Of a DNA stretch of 64,000 bases, positions 1-9,023 are shown one piece after another. A program made the position numbers and the translations under genes. The DNA is taken from NCBI GenBank assembly GCA_040221055.1, contig JAVJVN010000009.1, positions 96,257-160,256 of the forward strand. The letters are read 5' to 3'. Origin of the DNA: Rhodothermales bacterium. GTDB taxonomy: Bacteria > Bacteroidota > Rhodothermia > Rhodothermales > UBA10348. The notes below the pieces were generated by a model, which was not told where the DNA came from, ran no database searches, and worked only from the letters and a program-made list of their open reading frames with translations. Within the stretch, counting starts at the first letter, position 1; every line of letters starts with the position of its first letter.

Positions 1-994
1 CGACGGCTCCGTTGATGTCCGGGAATGCCGATCCTTTTCCGTAGAAAAAGTCATCGAAAGACTCGCCTGAGAAATAGGACGCACCCACACGATCCAGGTA
101 CGCAGCGTGGTAGGTTGCGATCTCAGCCGTCAAGGCCTGATTCAGATCGGACGTGTTGGGGTTCGTGCTGAGTGGAATGCCGGGTTGGAAAAAGAAGGTG
201 GAACTGCCCCCCATTTCGTGGTGGTCGGTCAGGACATGGGGGCGCCAGGCATGAAACAAAGCCATCCTGCCCTTGGACTCCGGATGCTGCGTGACCAGCC
301 AATCCCGGTTGAGATCGAACCAGTAATGATTCGTTCTGCCGCCCGGCCATGGTTCATTGTGTTCCAGGTCGTTGGGATCCGTCGTGTGAACGCCACCACG
401 ATGGCGATTGACCCAATCCGCGAACCGATCGCGTCCGTCCGGATTGAGCATGGGTTCAATGATGATCACCGCGTGCTCCAGCGCGTCCTCAACGGCAGGG
501 CCCATTCCCGCTGCAAGGTGGTACAGATAGACCAGCGCGGCCTCGGTTCCCGATGCCTCGTTGCCATGCACACTGTAGGCCTGGTACACCACCACGGGAA
601 GGGCACCCAGGTCTGCATCCGACACCGAGGACGGCGATTCCGAGACCGTGATATGCGCCTCCCGGATGTCTTCCAACCGGGCGTGGTTCTCAGGCGAAGT
701 AACGACCGCGTGGACCAACGGACGTCCTTCATAGGAGACCGCATGCTGACGGACTTCGACTCGGGGACTTGCCGCCGCAACCGCTTCGTAGTACCGGATG
801 ACTTCAGCGGGCGTCGTATGACGTGTGCCAATCCTATACCCCAGAACATCATCCGGAGTGGGTATTGCGCCGTCGTAGGAAGAAATGCCGCTGACGGGAG
901 TTTCGATGGCCAGCGGAACCTGCTGGGCAGAAACGGTCAGGAACGGCAGCAACAGGAGGGCCAGCAGGGTGGCACGTTTCGATGGGTTCATCAT
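1..994 (-). CDS. M14-family zinc carboxypeptidase, secreted (C-terminus beyond window)
   Basis: Reads leftwards and is open at base 1, so only about the first 331 residues are visible. The N-terminus is a hydrophobic signal peptide ending near an Ala-Gln site, so the enzyme is predicted to be exported. The zinc-site motif HGNEASG lies near residue 143, followed by an Asn-Arg-Asp motif (FDLNRDW) and a later HEMGG; these are the hallmarks of the bacterial M14 peptidases of roughly 800 residues that trim peptides from the C-terminus. Two ATG codons stand in tandem (994 and 991); either may be used. The start is 2 bases after the stop of the upstream asparaginase-like gene, so the two are probably one transcript for extracellular peptide or glycopeptide breakdown. 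Substrate is not determinable. Confidence 0.85.
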   Translation of the reverse strand, partial: MMNPSKRATLLALLLLPFLTVSAQQVPLAIETPVSGISSYDGAIPTPDDVLGYRIGTRHTTPAEVIRYYEAVAAASPRVEVRQHAVSYEGRPLVHAVVTSPENHARLEDIREAHITVSESPSSVSDADLGALPVVVYQAYSVHGNEASGTEAALVYLYHLAAGMGPAVEDALEHAVIIIEPMLNPDGRDRFADWVNRHRGGVHTTDPNDLEHNEPWPGGRTNHYWFDLNRDWLVTQHPESKGRMALFHAWRPHVLTDHHEMGGSSTFFFQPGIPLSTNPNTSDLNQALTAEIATYHAAYLDRVGASYFSGESFDDFFYGKGSAFPDINGAV

Positions 995-996
995 GA

Positions 997-2082
997 TCAG
1001 GATTTGTACAACCAGGCAAGAGGGACAGTACGGGCACCCTGGGAATCGGCCACGGCAAACCGGCCGTCACCTCCCCAGATTTCGGCACCACCGACCTGTC
1101 CGGATTTGTTGAGGGCATAGAATTGGACGTTGAAGTCCGGACGTCCATTCCGATCCCGAAGATGTGCGAGTCGGGTACGATCTGCAATGCGTTGGCACGC
1201 AAAGAGACAGGCCGCCTCAGGCGTGTCGCCGGCCCTCATGCGTTCGACGATCAAGTGACAGGACAGGGCTTCCAGATTGGCTTCGCCCCTCCCCGTCGAT
1301 CCCGCAGCACCGACGTTATTGTCGACATAGAGTCCAGCGCCCGGAATGGGGGAATCCCCAACCCGCCCCGGGATTTTGTACGCCAGTCCGGACGTGGTCG
1401 TCACCCCTGATATATTCCCTGCCAGATCAATGCCACTGCAATGGATGGTACCCCAGTGCCGCTTTGACTCACGCACGTGCATGCCAATACCTTCATCGTC
1501 CAGCCCGTGTGGAGGCAGATATTCGTCTACCGGTGAAAGGCCTTCCTTCCAGGTCACCCACTCAAGACGTGCCTCCTCCGTCAACAGGTTCTCAATCGGG
1601 AATCCATGCATCCGTGCAAAATCCTGTGCGCCCTTCCCGGTAAGCAGGACATGGTCCGTCCGACGGAGCACCTGGACCGCAACCCTGGAAGCATACATGA
1701 CACCCTCGAGGCACGCCACGGCACCGGCCCTCCCGCTCGGACCATGCATGACTGAAGCGTCCAACTGGACCACGCCGTCCGCATTGGGTAAGCCCCCGTA
1801 CCCCACACTCCGGTCATCGGGATCCTCTTCCACCAGGTTGACACCCGAAACCACGGCATCGAGCGCGTCCGCGCCCGCCTGGATGGACGCCATGGCCCGC
1901 GATACGGCTTCGAGGCCATTCCGGCTTGAAATCACGACCGGGCCTGGCGATCGGTGTTCGCCAATTGGCGTGCCCGGAGTGGATCCGTACACGCGTACAG
2001 GTCCAAGCGCGCCGGGCAACAAGGCGCCGGCACCCGCAATCAAACCGCTTTTCAAGAAAGTTCGTCTGTCTTTGCTGCTCAC
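997..2082 (-). CDS. Tat-exported N4-(beta-N-acetylglucosaminyl)-L-asparaginase (glycosylasparaginase) family
   Basis: About 361 residues, Ntn-hydrolase of peptidase family T2. Family members cut the Asn-GlcNAc bond of glycoproteins, or act as asparaginases or isoaspartyl peptidases, after self-cleavage exposes a Thr. That Thr is probably at about residue 211 in HWGTIHCSG, followed by the family-like GNISGVTTTSG and the Gly-rich GAAGSTGRGE. The N-terminus carries a twin-arginine motif (DRRTFLK) and a hydrophobic stretch, so export is by Tat. I chose the GTG at 2082 because a GGAGGG ribosome site lies 5 bases upstream and the Tat motif follows at once; longer in-frame starts run into thiE on the other strand. 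It is followed after 2 bases by the M14 peptidase. Confidence 0.85.
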   Translation of the reverse strand: MSSKDRRTFLKSGLIAGAGALLPGALGPVRVYGSTPGTPIGEHRSPGPVVISSRNGLEAVSRAMASIQAGADALDAVVSGVNLVEEDPDDRSVGYGGLPNADGVVQLDASVMHGPSGRAGAVACLEGVMYASRVAVQVLRRTDHVLLTGKGAQDFARMHGFPIENLLTEEARLEWVTWKEGLSPVDEYLPPHGLDDEGIGMHVRESKRHWGTIHCSGIDLAGNISGVTTTSGLAYKIPGRVGDSPIPGAGLYVDNNVGAAGSTGRGEANLEALSCHLIVERMRAGDTPEAACLFACQRIADRTRLAHLRDRNGRPDFNVQFYALNKSGQVGGAEIWGGDGRFAVADSQGARTVPLAWLYKS

Positions 2083-2087
2083 AGGGA

Positions 2088-2093
2088 CCCTCC
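2088..2093 (-). promoter_or_regulatory. Ribosome binding site deciding the GTG start of the asparaginase gene
   Basis: GGAGGG on the minus strand, 5 bases before the GTG at 2082. It supports the GTG over longer upstream starts that would overlap thiE. Confidence 0.6.
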
Positions 2094-2133
2094 GGACTGT
2101 GCCAATCGTTTCGCTTTCAAACCTACGACGACC

Positions 2134-2799
2134 ATGAACCGGGAACAACTCCGAAGCAACAACCGACTGCTCCATGTCATCACGGACTTCCACCACCAGC
2201 AGCGGCACAGCCACGCCGAACTGACTTGCATGGCGCTGGATGGAGGGGCCGACATGATCCAGTTCCGGCACAAATCCGTATCCGTTCGTCCGTTCATGCA
2301 CGAAGCCGGACTGGCCCTCTCAGCGTTCCGTGCCTGGAAGCGGGCCATTCCGCATGATCGCCCACGCGTTTTCCTGGTAAACGACCGGGTGGATGTAGCT
2401 TTGGCCATCGGTGCGGACGGTGTGCATGTCGGCCAGTCAGACCTTCCGGCGGATGTTGTCCGTCGAATGATCGGTCCCGATCGGATACTGGGGGTGACGG
2501 CCACGACCCTTGCCCAATGCATCCGAGCAGAGGCGGACGGGGCGGATTACATTGGATTCGGCCCGGTCTATCCCACGCGTTCAAAAGACAATCCAGCCTC
2601 CATCAAAGGTCTCGAAGGACTTCACGAGGCAGCGCAGTCGGTTTCCATCCCTGTATTGGCTATTGCCGGCATCACTCCCGAACGATGCGGTCCGGTCATG
2701 GATACGGGGGCCGGGGGTGTGGCCGTCATGTCTTCCGTGGTGTTGGCGACGCATCCAACCGCAGCAGCACGTGAATTCCGGATAGCGCTGGACAGGTAA
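2134..2799 (+). CDS. thiE: Thiamine-phosphate synthase ThiE
   Basis: 221 residues, the normal size for ThiE, a TIM-barrel enzyme that joins the hydroxymethylpyrimidine pyrophosphate and thiazole phosphate halves into thiamine phosphate in the cytoplasm. Recognisable segments are QFRHKS (usual Q-x-R-x-K), VHVGQSDL (usual VHLGQxDL), GFGPVYPTRSKDNP (phosphate-binding GPxxPTxxK), AIAGITPE and GVAVMSSV near the end. The ATG at 2134 leaves 51 bases to the divergent asparaginase gene; longer starts would overlap that gene. No TPP riboswitch fits in this short spacer and no other thiamine gene is in the window. Family assignment is firm. Confidence 0.93.
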   Translation: MNREQLRSNNRLLHVITDFHHQQRHSHAELTCMALDGGADMIQFRHKSVSVRPFMHEAGLALSAFRAWKRAIPHDRPRVFLVNDRVDVALAIGADGVHVGQSDLPADVVRRMIGPDRILGVTATTLAQCIRAEADGADYIGFGPVYPTRSKDNPASIKGLEGLHEAAQSVSIPVLAIAGITPERCGPVMDTGAGGVAVMSSVVLATHPTAAAREFRIALDR

Positions 2800-2858
2800 C
2801 GGGCCTCCTGTTACTTTATCGGATTGAACGACCACCGCATCCCCTCAACCACGAACGC

Positions 2859-3968
2859 ATGCCTTACGCAGACCGACTCAATCGACTTTATGCCGTGATG
2901 GACGACCACGGCCTGGACGTGCTCATCCTGAATCCGGGACCTACGCTTCCGTACATGACCAATCTGCATTTCCACATCAGCGAACGTCCCGTCGTGGCCT
3001 GCTTCGTTCCGGATTCCACGCCGACCCTCGTCTGTCCGCAGCTCGAATTGCTGAAAGTCGAACATGCGCCGTTCGCGTTGGATACCTACTCCTATTCAGA
3101 GAGCCTCGAATCCTGGCAAACGGCATTCACGGCGGCACTCGAACACGTACCCGCAGGGTCCCGTGTGGGCATTGAGGATCGCTGCCTCCGGGTGCTGGAG
3201 CTGCGGTTCCTGGAGCGCGCCATGCCTCAGGCCACGTTTGTTTCGGCCGAACCCGTCGTGGCCTCGCTGCGCATGCAAAAGGATGCGCTGGAAGTAGAAA
3301 CCATGACCAGGGCCGTAAAGATTGCCGAGCAAGCCCTGGCCGATACATTGCCACACGTGCGACCCGGTGTCACCGAGCGCGAAATCAACGCCCGTCTCAT
3401 CCAGGCCATGCTGCAACATGGCTCGGGAGGTGAACTCCCCTTCCAACCGATCATTGCCTTCGGCGCGAACAGCGCCAATCCCCATGCCGTTCCAACCGAT
3501 TATGCCGCGCAGGAAGGGGATCTCATCCTCTTCGACTGGGGGGCCAATGTGGATGGCTATTTCTCGGACCTGACGCGCACATTCGCCCTCGGCGAGCCTT
3601 CAGAGGAGTTGCGGAACGTATACGAAACGGTCCGGAAGGCCAATGAGGCGGGACGGGCAGCCGGCGGCCCCGGCATTCCGGCAGGGGACGTCGACAAAGC
3701 CACGCGGTCGGTTATTGAAACAGCTGGATACGGGCGCTTTTTTGTCCACCGTACCGGCCACGGCCTGGGATTGGAAGTCCACGAGGACCCGTATATCCGG
3801 TCCGATAATCAGCAGCCACTGGCCGAGGGAATGACGTACACGGTGGAGCCAGGCATATACCTGGCAGGCAAAGGAGGCGTACGCATTGAGGATGACATGT
3901 TGGTTACACCGGATGGATGTCGTTCCCTGAGTACCTGGCCTCGGGAATTGACCATCCTCCCCACATGA
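2859..3968 (+). CDS. M24-family metallopeptidase, Xaa-Pro aminopeptidase/dipeptidase-like
   Basis: 369 residues, of the 350-370 class of PepQ/PepP-like pita-bread peptidases. There is an N-terminal creatinase-like domain (about 1-130) and a C-terminal catalytic domain. The five metal ligands are visible: Asp in FDWGANVDG, Asp in YFSDLTRTF, His in HRTGHGLGLEVHEDP, Glu in YTVEPGIYL and Glu in GVRIEDDM. It removes N-terminal residues preceding proline or splits Xaa-Pro dipeptides; no signal peptide, so cytoplasmic. The stop codon overlaps the ATG of the histidine kinase (ATGA at 3965-3968), so the two are probably co-translated, an unusual pairing. Confidence 0.9.
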   Translation: MPYADRLNRLYAVMDDHGLDVLILNPGPTLPYMTNLHFHISERPVVACFVPDSTPTLVCPQLELLKVEHAPFALDTYSYSESLESWQTAFTAALEHVPAGSRVGIEDRCLRVLELRFLERAMPQATFVSAEPVVASLRMQKDALEVETMTRAVKIAEQALADTLPHVRPGVTEREINARLIQAMLQHGSGGELPFQPIIAFGANSANPHAVPTDYAAQEGDLILFDWGANVDGYFSDLTRTFALGEPSEELRNVYETVRKANEAGRAAGGPGIPAGDVDKATRSVIETAGYGRFFVHRTGHGLGLEVHEDPYIRSDNQQPLAEGMTYTVEPGIYLAGKGGVRIEDDMLVTPDGCRSLSTWPRELTILPT

Positions 3969-5383
3969 ATGAGGCGTACGACATTCTTGTCGTCAGTTCC
4001 GATCCCACGCTGACCGACGAACTCACGGTCTTCCTGGATGATCGGTTCGTCATTCATGGCCTGTCGTTGGCCGATCTGGCCGGCGGACTTCCAGACGCAC
4101 ACGCGGTCCTGGTCGACGAACGCATCGGGACGGCGCAACTCCGGTCCGTACTGCACGACCTCCTTTCAGGTCAGTCCAGCACGGCCGTCCTCGTGGTCCA
4201 GCGCTCCCAGGACGATACCGGTCACGCGGCCCTTATCCGGATGGGAGTGCAGGACGTGGTTCCATGGACGGAGGACGGCCGTGCCACGTTTGCCGACCGC
4301 CTTCAAATGGCCATCGAGCGTGCCCGGATCCTCGGTATCACCCAGGAGGCTGCATTCCATATCCGAACCGTCGTAGAGCACCTTTCCGACGCGGTCCTGA
4401 TCGTGGATGAATCCGACAGGGTGGTTTTTGCGAATCCCGCCTTCGAAGACATGCTGGGGCAACCGATCGAGGCGCTCTATGGAGCACCCTGCCCCTTCGG
4501 ACTTCCGGAAAATCCAGGCAATGCTGCAGACATGCATATCCTGGAGTGGAACAGACCCGACGGAACCACCCTGAATGCCGGCGTCTTCATTTCCACGCTG
4601 CATTGGGATGGCCGGGCAGCACGGATGCTGGCCATGCGGGATCTCTCCTCTGAATATGAAGTCCGCGAAGTACTGCTGCGCGCCCGGTCGACGGCGGAAA
4701 AGACGGAGGAACTGAAGGCCTCGTTCCTGGCCAATATGAGTCATGAACTCCGGATTCCGCTGGCCAGCATCATCGGCTTCGCCGAGATCCTGGCGGAGAA
4801 TGCAACGGACGATGAAACACGTGAATTCGCCACGCTCATCCAGGAGTCCGGAGGACGTCTGCTCAGGTCCATCAACGCCGTATTGGACATGACGCGCCTG
4901 GAGGCCGGCCGCTACGAGCCCGTGCCCGAAAACGTGGATGCGGCCGACGTCATTGACAGCGCGGTGCGACTCATGAAGCCACTGGCTGACGAGAAAAAGT
5001 TGGAACTCATCCGGACGGGGCCCTCCCCGTTGGCGTTCCGGACCGACCCGCTTTTCCTGGAGCGGATTGTGAACAATCTCGTCGGCAATGCCATCAAGTT
5101 CACGACCAACGGATGGGTCCGGGTGTCCTGGAAACAGGAACATGGCGAACTGATTGTCTGCGTCAGGGACACGGGGATCGGCATTTCCGAAGCATTCCTG
5201 CCTGAATTGTTCGACGAGTTCACCCAGGAAAGCACCGGCCGCGGCCGCTCCTACGACGGAACCGGGCTCGGACTCGCCATCACCCGTAAGCTGGTTGAAC
5301 GACTGGGGGGGACTATTGAGGTGGTCTCCGAAAAAGGTGCTGGAACGGAATTCTCAGTCAACATCCCTGAATCTGAAGCGTGA
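3965..5383 (+). CDS. Soluble PAS histidine kinase with degenerate N-terminal receiver-like domain
   Basis: 472 residues without membrane segments. Order: a receiver-like domain (about 1-125) with VLVDER at the expected phospho-Asp place but a Trp (VVPW) where the conserved Lys should be, so probably not a working receiver; a PAS domain (about 130-240); a short coiled coil; HisKA with His260 in SHELRIPL; and HATPase_c with the N box (NNLVGNAIKF), DTGIGIS and GTGLGLAI. Position His+4 is Ile instead of the usual Thr or Asn, which in this family is tied to phosphatase activity. It overlaps the M24 peptidase upstream (ATGA) and the DUF819 gene downstream (GTGA). No cognate response regulator is adjacent; a signal or partner cannot be named. 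Confidence 0.87.
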   Translation: MNEAYDILVVSSDPTLTDELTVFLDDRFVIHGLSLADLAGGLPDAHAVLVDERIGTAQLRSVLHDLLSGQSSTAVLVVQRSQDDTGHAALIRMGVQDVVPWTEDGRATFADRLQMAIERARILGITQEAAFHIRTVVEHLSDAVLIVDESDRVVFANPAFEDMLGQPIEALYGAPCPFGLPENPGNAADMHILEWNRPDGTTLNAGVFISTLHWDGRAARMLAMRDLSSEYEVREVLLRARSTAEKTEELKASFLANMSHELRIPLASIIGFAEILAENATDDETREFATLIQESGGRLLRSINAVLDMTRLEAGRYEPVPENVDAADVIDSAVRLMKPLADEKKLELIRTGPSPLAFRTDPLFLERIVNNLVGNAIKFTTNGWVRVSWKQEHGELIVCVRDTGIGISEAFLPELFDEFTQESTGRGRSYDGTGLGLAITRKLVERLGGTIEVVSEKGAGTEFSVNIPESEA

Positions 5384-6558
5384 TTACTGAACCCACCACC
5401 CTGTTTGCGACGCTGGCGGCTGTATTGGCGGCGGTTTTCTGGCTGTCGACATTGAAGCCGCTGGCCCGTTTCTTCGAATTCCTGCCGCCGGTCATCTGGG
5501 CGTATTTCGTACCCATGATCATGACAACCGCAGGCCTGACACCCGCTATCAGTCCCGTTTATTCGTGGATGTCCACGTATCTGTTGCCGTTCTCGCTCTT
5601 CCTGTTGATGCTCACCGTGGACGTCCCCGCCATCCTGAAGTTGGGCAAGACCGCACTTACCATGATGGTAGCCGGAACGGCGGGCATTGTCATCGGTGGT
5701 GCCGTGGCCTACTTGTTGTTCAACCAGTTCCTGCCAGACGATGCCTGGCAAGGCATGTCCATTCTGTCCGGAAGCTGGATTGGAGGCACGGCCAACATGC
5801 TGTTCATCCAGAGCAGTGTCGGTGCCGACGACTCCATCCTCGGTCCGATCATCGTCGTGGATACGGTGGTCGGCTATGGATGGATGGGGATCCTGATTTT
5901 CCTGAGCGCCTTCCAGAAGCCGTTTGATCGCTGGATCAATGCGGACACGACGGTCATCGAGAAGACGAACCAGCGTCTGGCGGAGTTGGACACGACCCGT
6001 CGCCCAACGGGAGTACCCGACTTGGCCTATATCGTGGGCATGGCCCTGTTCGTTTCGGTATTGGCCATGGCGCTTGCAGACCAGCTCCCGTCAATCGGAA
6101 ATCCGACCATTATTTCGGGCTCCACGTGGGCCATCCTGATTGTTGTTACGCTGGGGCTCATCCTGTCCTTTACCCGCCTGCGATCCCTGGAGCATGCAGG
6201 AGCAAGCAAGGTCGGCTATTTCGCGCTCTACCTCCTCCTGACGTCCATAGGGGCGCGAGCGGACCTGGCAGCGGTGCTGGACGCACCCATGTACATGCTG
6301 ACCGGACTCGTCTGGATCCTCATACACATTCTGATTCTGCTCATGGTTGCCAAACTCATCCGTGCGCCCCTGTTTTTCGTGGCCACCGGCAGCATGGCGA
6401 ACATCGGTGGGGCCGCGAGCGCACCCATCGTAGCCGGTGTGTATTTCCCGGCGATGGCCCCGATCGGCCTGTTGATGGGCGTTTCCGGTTACATCCTTGG
6501 TATCTACGCAGCCCTGTTGGCCGCAAGGATCCTGAGTTATCTCTCCACGATCGTCTGA
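5380..6558 (+). CDS. DUF819-family polytopic membrane protein
   Basis: 392 residues, about ten or more hydrophobic helices spread over the whole length, with the family-like segments SGSWIGGTANM and FVATGSMANIGGAASAPIVAG. These duplicated Gly-rich turns resemble inverted-repeat transporter folds; DUF819 proteins are inner-membrane proteins of unproven substrate. The start is a GTG at 5380 whose last two bases begin the stop of the kinase gene, so translation is probably coupled to the kinase. The 3' end overlaps the convergent oligoendopeptidase gene by 22 bases. The gene order suggests, but does not prove, that the kinase and this membrane protein act together, for example sensing and transport of one compound. 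Confidence 0.85.
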   Translation: MITEPTTLFATLAAVLAAVFWLSTLKPLARFFEFLPPVIWAYFVPMIMTTAGLTPAISPVYSWMSTYLLPFSLFLLMLTVDVPAILKLGKTALTMMVAGTAGIVIGGAVAYLLFNQFLPDDAWQGMSILSGSWIGGTANMLFIQSSVGADDSILGPIIVVDTVVGYGWMGILIFLSAFQKPFDRWINADTTVIEKTNQRLAELDTTRRPTGVPDLAYIVGMALFVSVLAMALADQLPSIGNPTIISGSTWAILIVVTLGLILSFTRLRSLEHAGASKVGYFALYLLLTSIGARADLAAVLDAPMYMLTGLVWILIHILILLMVAKLIRAPLFFVATGSMANIGGAASAPIVAGVYFPAMAPIGLLMGVSGYILGIYAALLAARILSYLSTIV

Positions 6559-8327
6559 GCGAGAGTTTCGGCCTCGTCAACCAGGCGACCGATCATATCT
6601 ACTCCAGCCTTCCAGAAGGAGGCATCCCGAAGATCAATGCCCATCTTCCCGACCAATTCGTGGGGCCAATCCGATCCGCCAGCCGCCAGCAGTTCTCGAT
6701 AGCGGTCCGGGAAATCGTCTCCGGAAGACGTATAGCGCTGGTACAACGCCAGGACAAGCAGTTCGCCAAACGCATACGCATAGACATAACCAGGTGTATG
6801 CAGGAAATGGGGGATGTAACTCCACCACCAGCGATAATCATTCGTCAGGGTTACGGAATCGCCGTACATGGCTGACTGCGTCTCCATCCAGGCATCGGAA
6901 AACTGGTCAGCACCCAGTTCACCTTCCTCCCGACGCATGGTATGGATCCGGTCCTCGAACCGGTTCATGGTGACCTGACGGTATACCGTTGCCATGGTAT
7001 CGTCAATCTTGCCCATCAACATCGCGAGCCGGTTTGAGGGATCGGATTCGCTCGCCAGCAACCGCTGGAAAACGAGCATCTCCCCGAAAACCGACGCCGT
7101 TTCGGCCGTGGTCAATGGGGTATCGGCGTGGAAAATGCCCTGCTCCCTGGACAGATACTGGTGCACCCCATGGCCCAATTCGTGTGCAAGCGTCTGCACA
7201 TCACGCACCTTGCCGGTATAGTTCATGAGGATGTAGGGATGCGCAGAGGGCACCGCGCCATGACTGAAGGCTCCACCCCGCTTGGACGGATGCAATGCCG
7301 CATCAATCCAGCGTTGCTCGAAGAACTGGTCCACGATGGCACCCAGTTCCGGATGGAACGCCGCATAGGATTCCGTGACTAACCGGCGTGCTTCATCCCA
7401 CGGAATATGCTTGTCCGCCTCGCCGACCGGCGCGTACCGGTCGTAGTCGTTCAGCACGTCGAGGCCCAGCAGGCGGGCCTTCAGCCGATAGAATCGTCGA
7501 ACATGTCCATAGCTTCCGGTCACGGCTTCAACCAGGGCCTCCACGTCGCCATCCGCCACTTCATTGGACAGATTCCTTGCTGAAATCCACGACGGGTACC
7601 CACGCAACCGGTCCTCCGTAGCCTTGTCCTGCAGGATGGTATTGAAGATGAATGTCAGCGTCCGGTTGTGCTTTTGCAGCCCCTCCGTGAAGGCGGCTGC
7701 AGCGGACTTCCGCAGCGACGCGTCGGCATCGTGCAGCTTGGAAAGAACCTGTTGCTGGGTCACTTCCTCCCCGTCCAGCGAGAACCGCATGGCCCCCATG
7801 GTTTCGTCGAAGAAGCGGTTCCATGCCGAACGCCCGGACAGGGATTTCTCGAGGACAATACGCTCTTCCGGCTCGGACAGCAGGTATTGCTTCTGCTCCC
7901 GCAGGACCGTGAGCCAGTGCTTGGCCATGCCGGTTCCCGGATGCTCGAGACAGGCGTGTGCCCTGGTGTCGTCCATCTGCGACCATTCGAGCTCGAAAAA
8001 CAACAAGGTCGAGGCGATGGCGGTATACCGCTCTTTCACATTCTGGAGCAGCTTGCCGGCAGCGGGATCGGCGGTGTTTGCGGACCATGCCAGGTAGGCG
8101 TAGGTATAGGCCCGTCCCGTAGCATCCTGGAGTTCGGCATACGCGGCAAGCGCCACTGCAAACGCATCCGGCGTCGCGGACGCAATGCGTCCTGCCCACT
8201 GCTCCGCGAACATCCTTGCCTTATCTCCGGTGGATCCCAGGTCGGCTATGGCCGTCTCCCCGTCCGTGTAGAGATCGGTCAGATCCCAGGTTATGGCTTC
8301 TGCTCCTGTGGGTCGTTCTTTCGGCAT
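6537..8327 (-). CDS. pepF: M3-family oligoendopeptidase F
   Basis: 596 residues, the usual size for PepF. The thermolysin-like zinc motif HELGHGVHQ lies near residue 380 and is followed by the family motif TTAETASVFGE, which supplies the third zinc ligand. The enzyme cuts short peptides internally in the cytoplasm; no signal peptide is present. The ATG at 8327 begins MPKERPTG. The 3' end overlaps the convergent DUF819 gene by 22 bases. Upstream, 129 bases separate it from the divergent TlpA-like gene; I saw no clear promoter there beyond an imperfectly placed 7-base inverted repeat (8378-8384 and 8427-8433). Family assignment is firm. Confidence 0.93.
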   Translation of the reverse strand: MPKERPTGAEAITWDLTDLYTDGETAIADLGSTGDKARMFAEQWAGRIASATPDAFAVALAAYAELQDATGRAYTYAYLAWSANTADPAAGKLLQNVKERYTAIASTLLFFELEWSQMDDTRAHACLEHPGTGMAKHWLTVLREQKQYLLSEPEERIVLEKSLSGRSAWNRFFDETMGAMRFSLDGEEVTQQQVLSKLHDADASLRKSAAAAFTEGLQKHNRTLTFIFNTILQDKATEDRLRGYPSWISARNLSNEVADGDVEALVEAVTGSYGHVRRFYRLKARLLGLDVLNDYDRYAPVGEADKHIPWDEARRLVTESYAAFHPELGAIVDQFFEQRWIDAALHPSKRGGAFSHGAVPSAHPYILMNYTGKVRDVQTLAHELGHGVHQYLSREQGIFHADTPLTTAETASVFGEMLVFQRLLASESDPSNRLAMLMGKIDDTMATVYRQVTMNRFEDRIHTMRREEGELGADQFSDAWMETQSAMYGDSVTLTNDYRWWWSYIPHFLHTPGYVYAYAFGELLVLALYQRYTSSGDDFPDRYRELLAAGGSDWPHELVGKMGIDLRDASFWKAGVDMIGRLVDEAETLAQTIVER

Positions 8328-8456
8328 GATTCGATGTCGTTTTGGAAGGTGGTGGCCTCTTCACGCACGGCAAGCAAGGGCGTTCCCTGTCCCGGTGAAC
8401 CTCCCCCTCCATACGTACGTTGCAAGAACGCCCGCCCACGCCAACCCGCCATCTGC

Positions 8457-9023
8457 ATGCATCCCTACCGTCTCCTTCCGCTGACTGCACTCGTGTTCCT
8501 GGCCGGCTGTGGGCCGAAAGCCGATCCGGTGGAACCACCCGAGCCCGTGACGCGCACCGTTTCAGGAGTCGCCATCACGGACCTTGAAACACCCATGCCA
8601 GCGTTCCGCGTAGCCACCGTCCATGGAGACAGCCTGTTCTCCACGCAGCTTTCGGGAAAGGTGGTCCTCGTCAATTTCTGGGCTACGTGGTGTGCCCCCT
8701 GCATTGTCGAAACGCCGGAGTTGGTTGGACTCCAGGAAGAATGGAAGGACCGGCCATTCCAGGTGCTGGGTGCCTCGCTCGATGCGTACGCTGACGAGGA
8801 GGTCGTGGGCTTCGTCGAGGACTTTTCAGTCCAGTATCCGGTGTTTGTTGACGAAATCGAATTGGCTGAGGCATTCGGCGGGGCGTATGCCCTCCCGACA
8901 ACGTACCTGGTCGATCCGGGTGGCGTCATCCGAAAGCGGTGGGTGGGACTCTTTCCGTTCGAGGACGCCCGGGCTGAACTGGACGCAATGGTCTCCGCTC
9001 AGGAATCGATGGGATCGAAATAA
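8457..9023 (+). CDS. TlpA/ResA-like thioredoxin-fold lipoprotein
   Basis: 188 residues. The N-terminus is a lipoprotein signal (leucine-rich stretch then LAGC), so the mature protein is lipid-anchored and faces the periplasm. The thioredoxin fold has the redox motif WCAPC at residues 78-82 in NFWATWCAPC, and the cis-Pro region in ALPTTYLVD. Such proteins reduce periplasmic disulfides, often for cytochrome c maturation, though no cytochrome biogenesis gene is adjacent here. The ATG at 8457 is chosen because the lipobox follows at the right distance; longer in-frame starts lie inside pepF. The 3' end overlaps the convergent M16 peptidase gene by 25 bases. Confidence 0.9.
   Translation: MHPYRLLPLTALVFLAGCGPKADPVEPPEPVTRTVSGVAITDLETPMPAFRVATVHGDSLFSTQLSGKVVLVNFWATWCAPCIVETPELVGLQEEWKDRPFQVLGASLDAYADEEVVGFVEDFSVQYPVFVDEIELAEAFGGAYALPTTYLVDPGGVIRKRWVGLFPFEDARAELDAMVSAQESMGSK

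Noticed and set aside
2083-2133. TPP riboswitch before thiE
   Set aside because: Only 51 bases separate thiE from the divergent gene and no THI-box pattern is seen.
8378-8433. GGGCGTT/AACGCCC inverted repeat and an ACGTACGT palindrome between pepF and the TlpA-like gene
   Set aside because: Short and loosely spaced; at this GC content such pairs are expected by chance.
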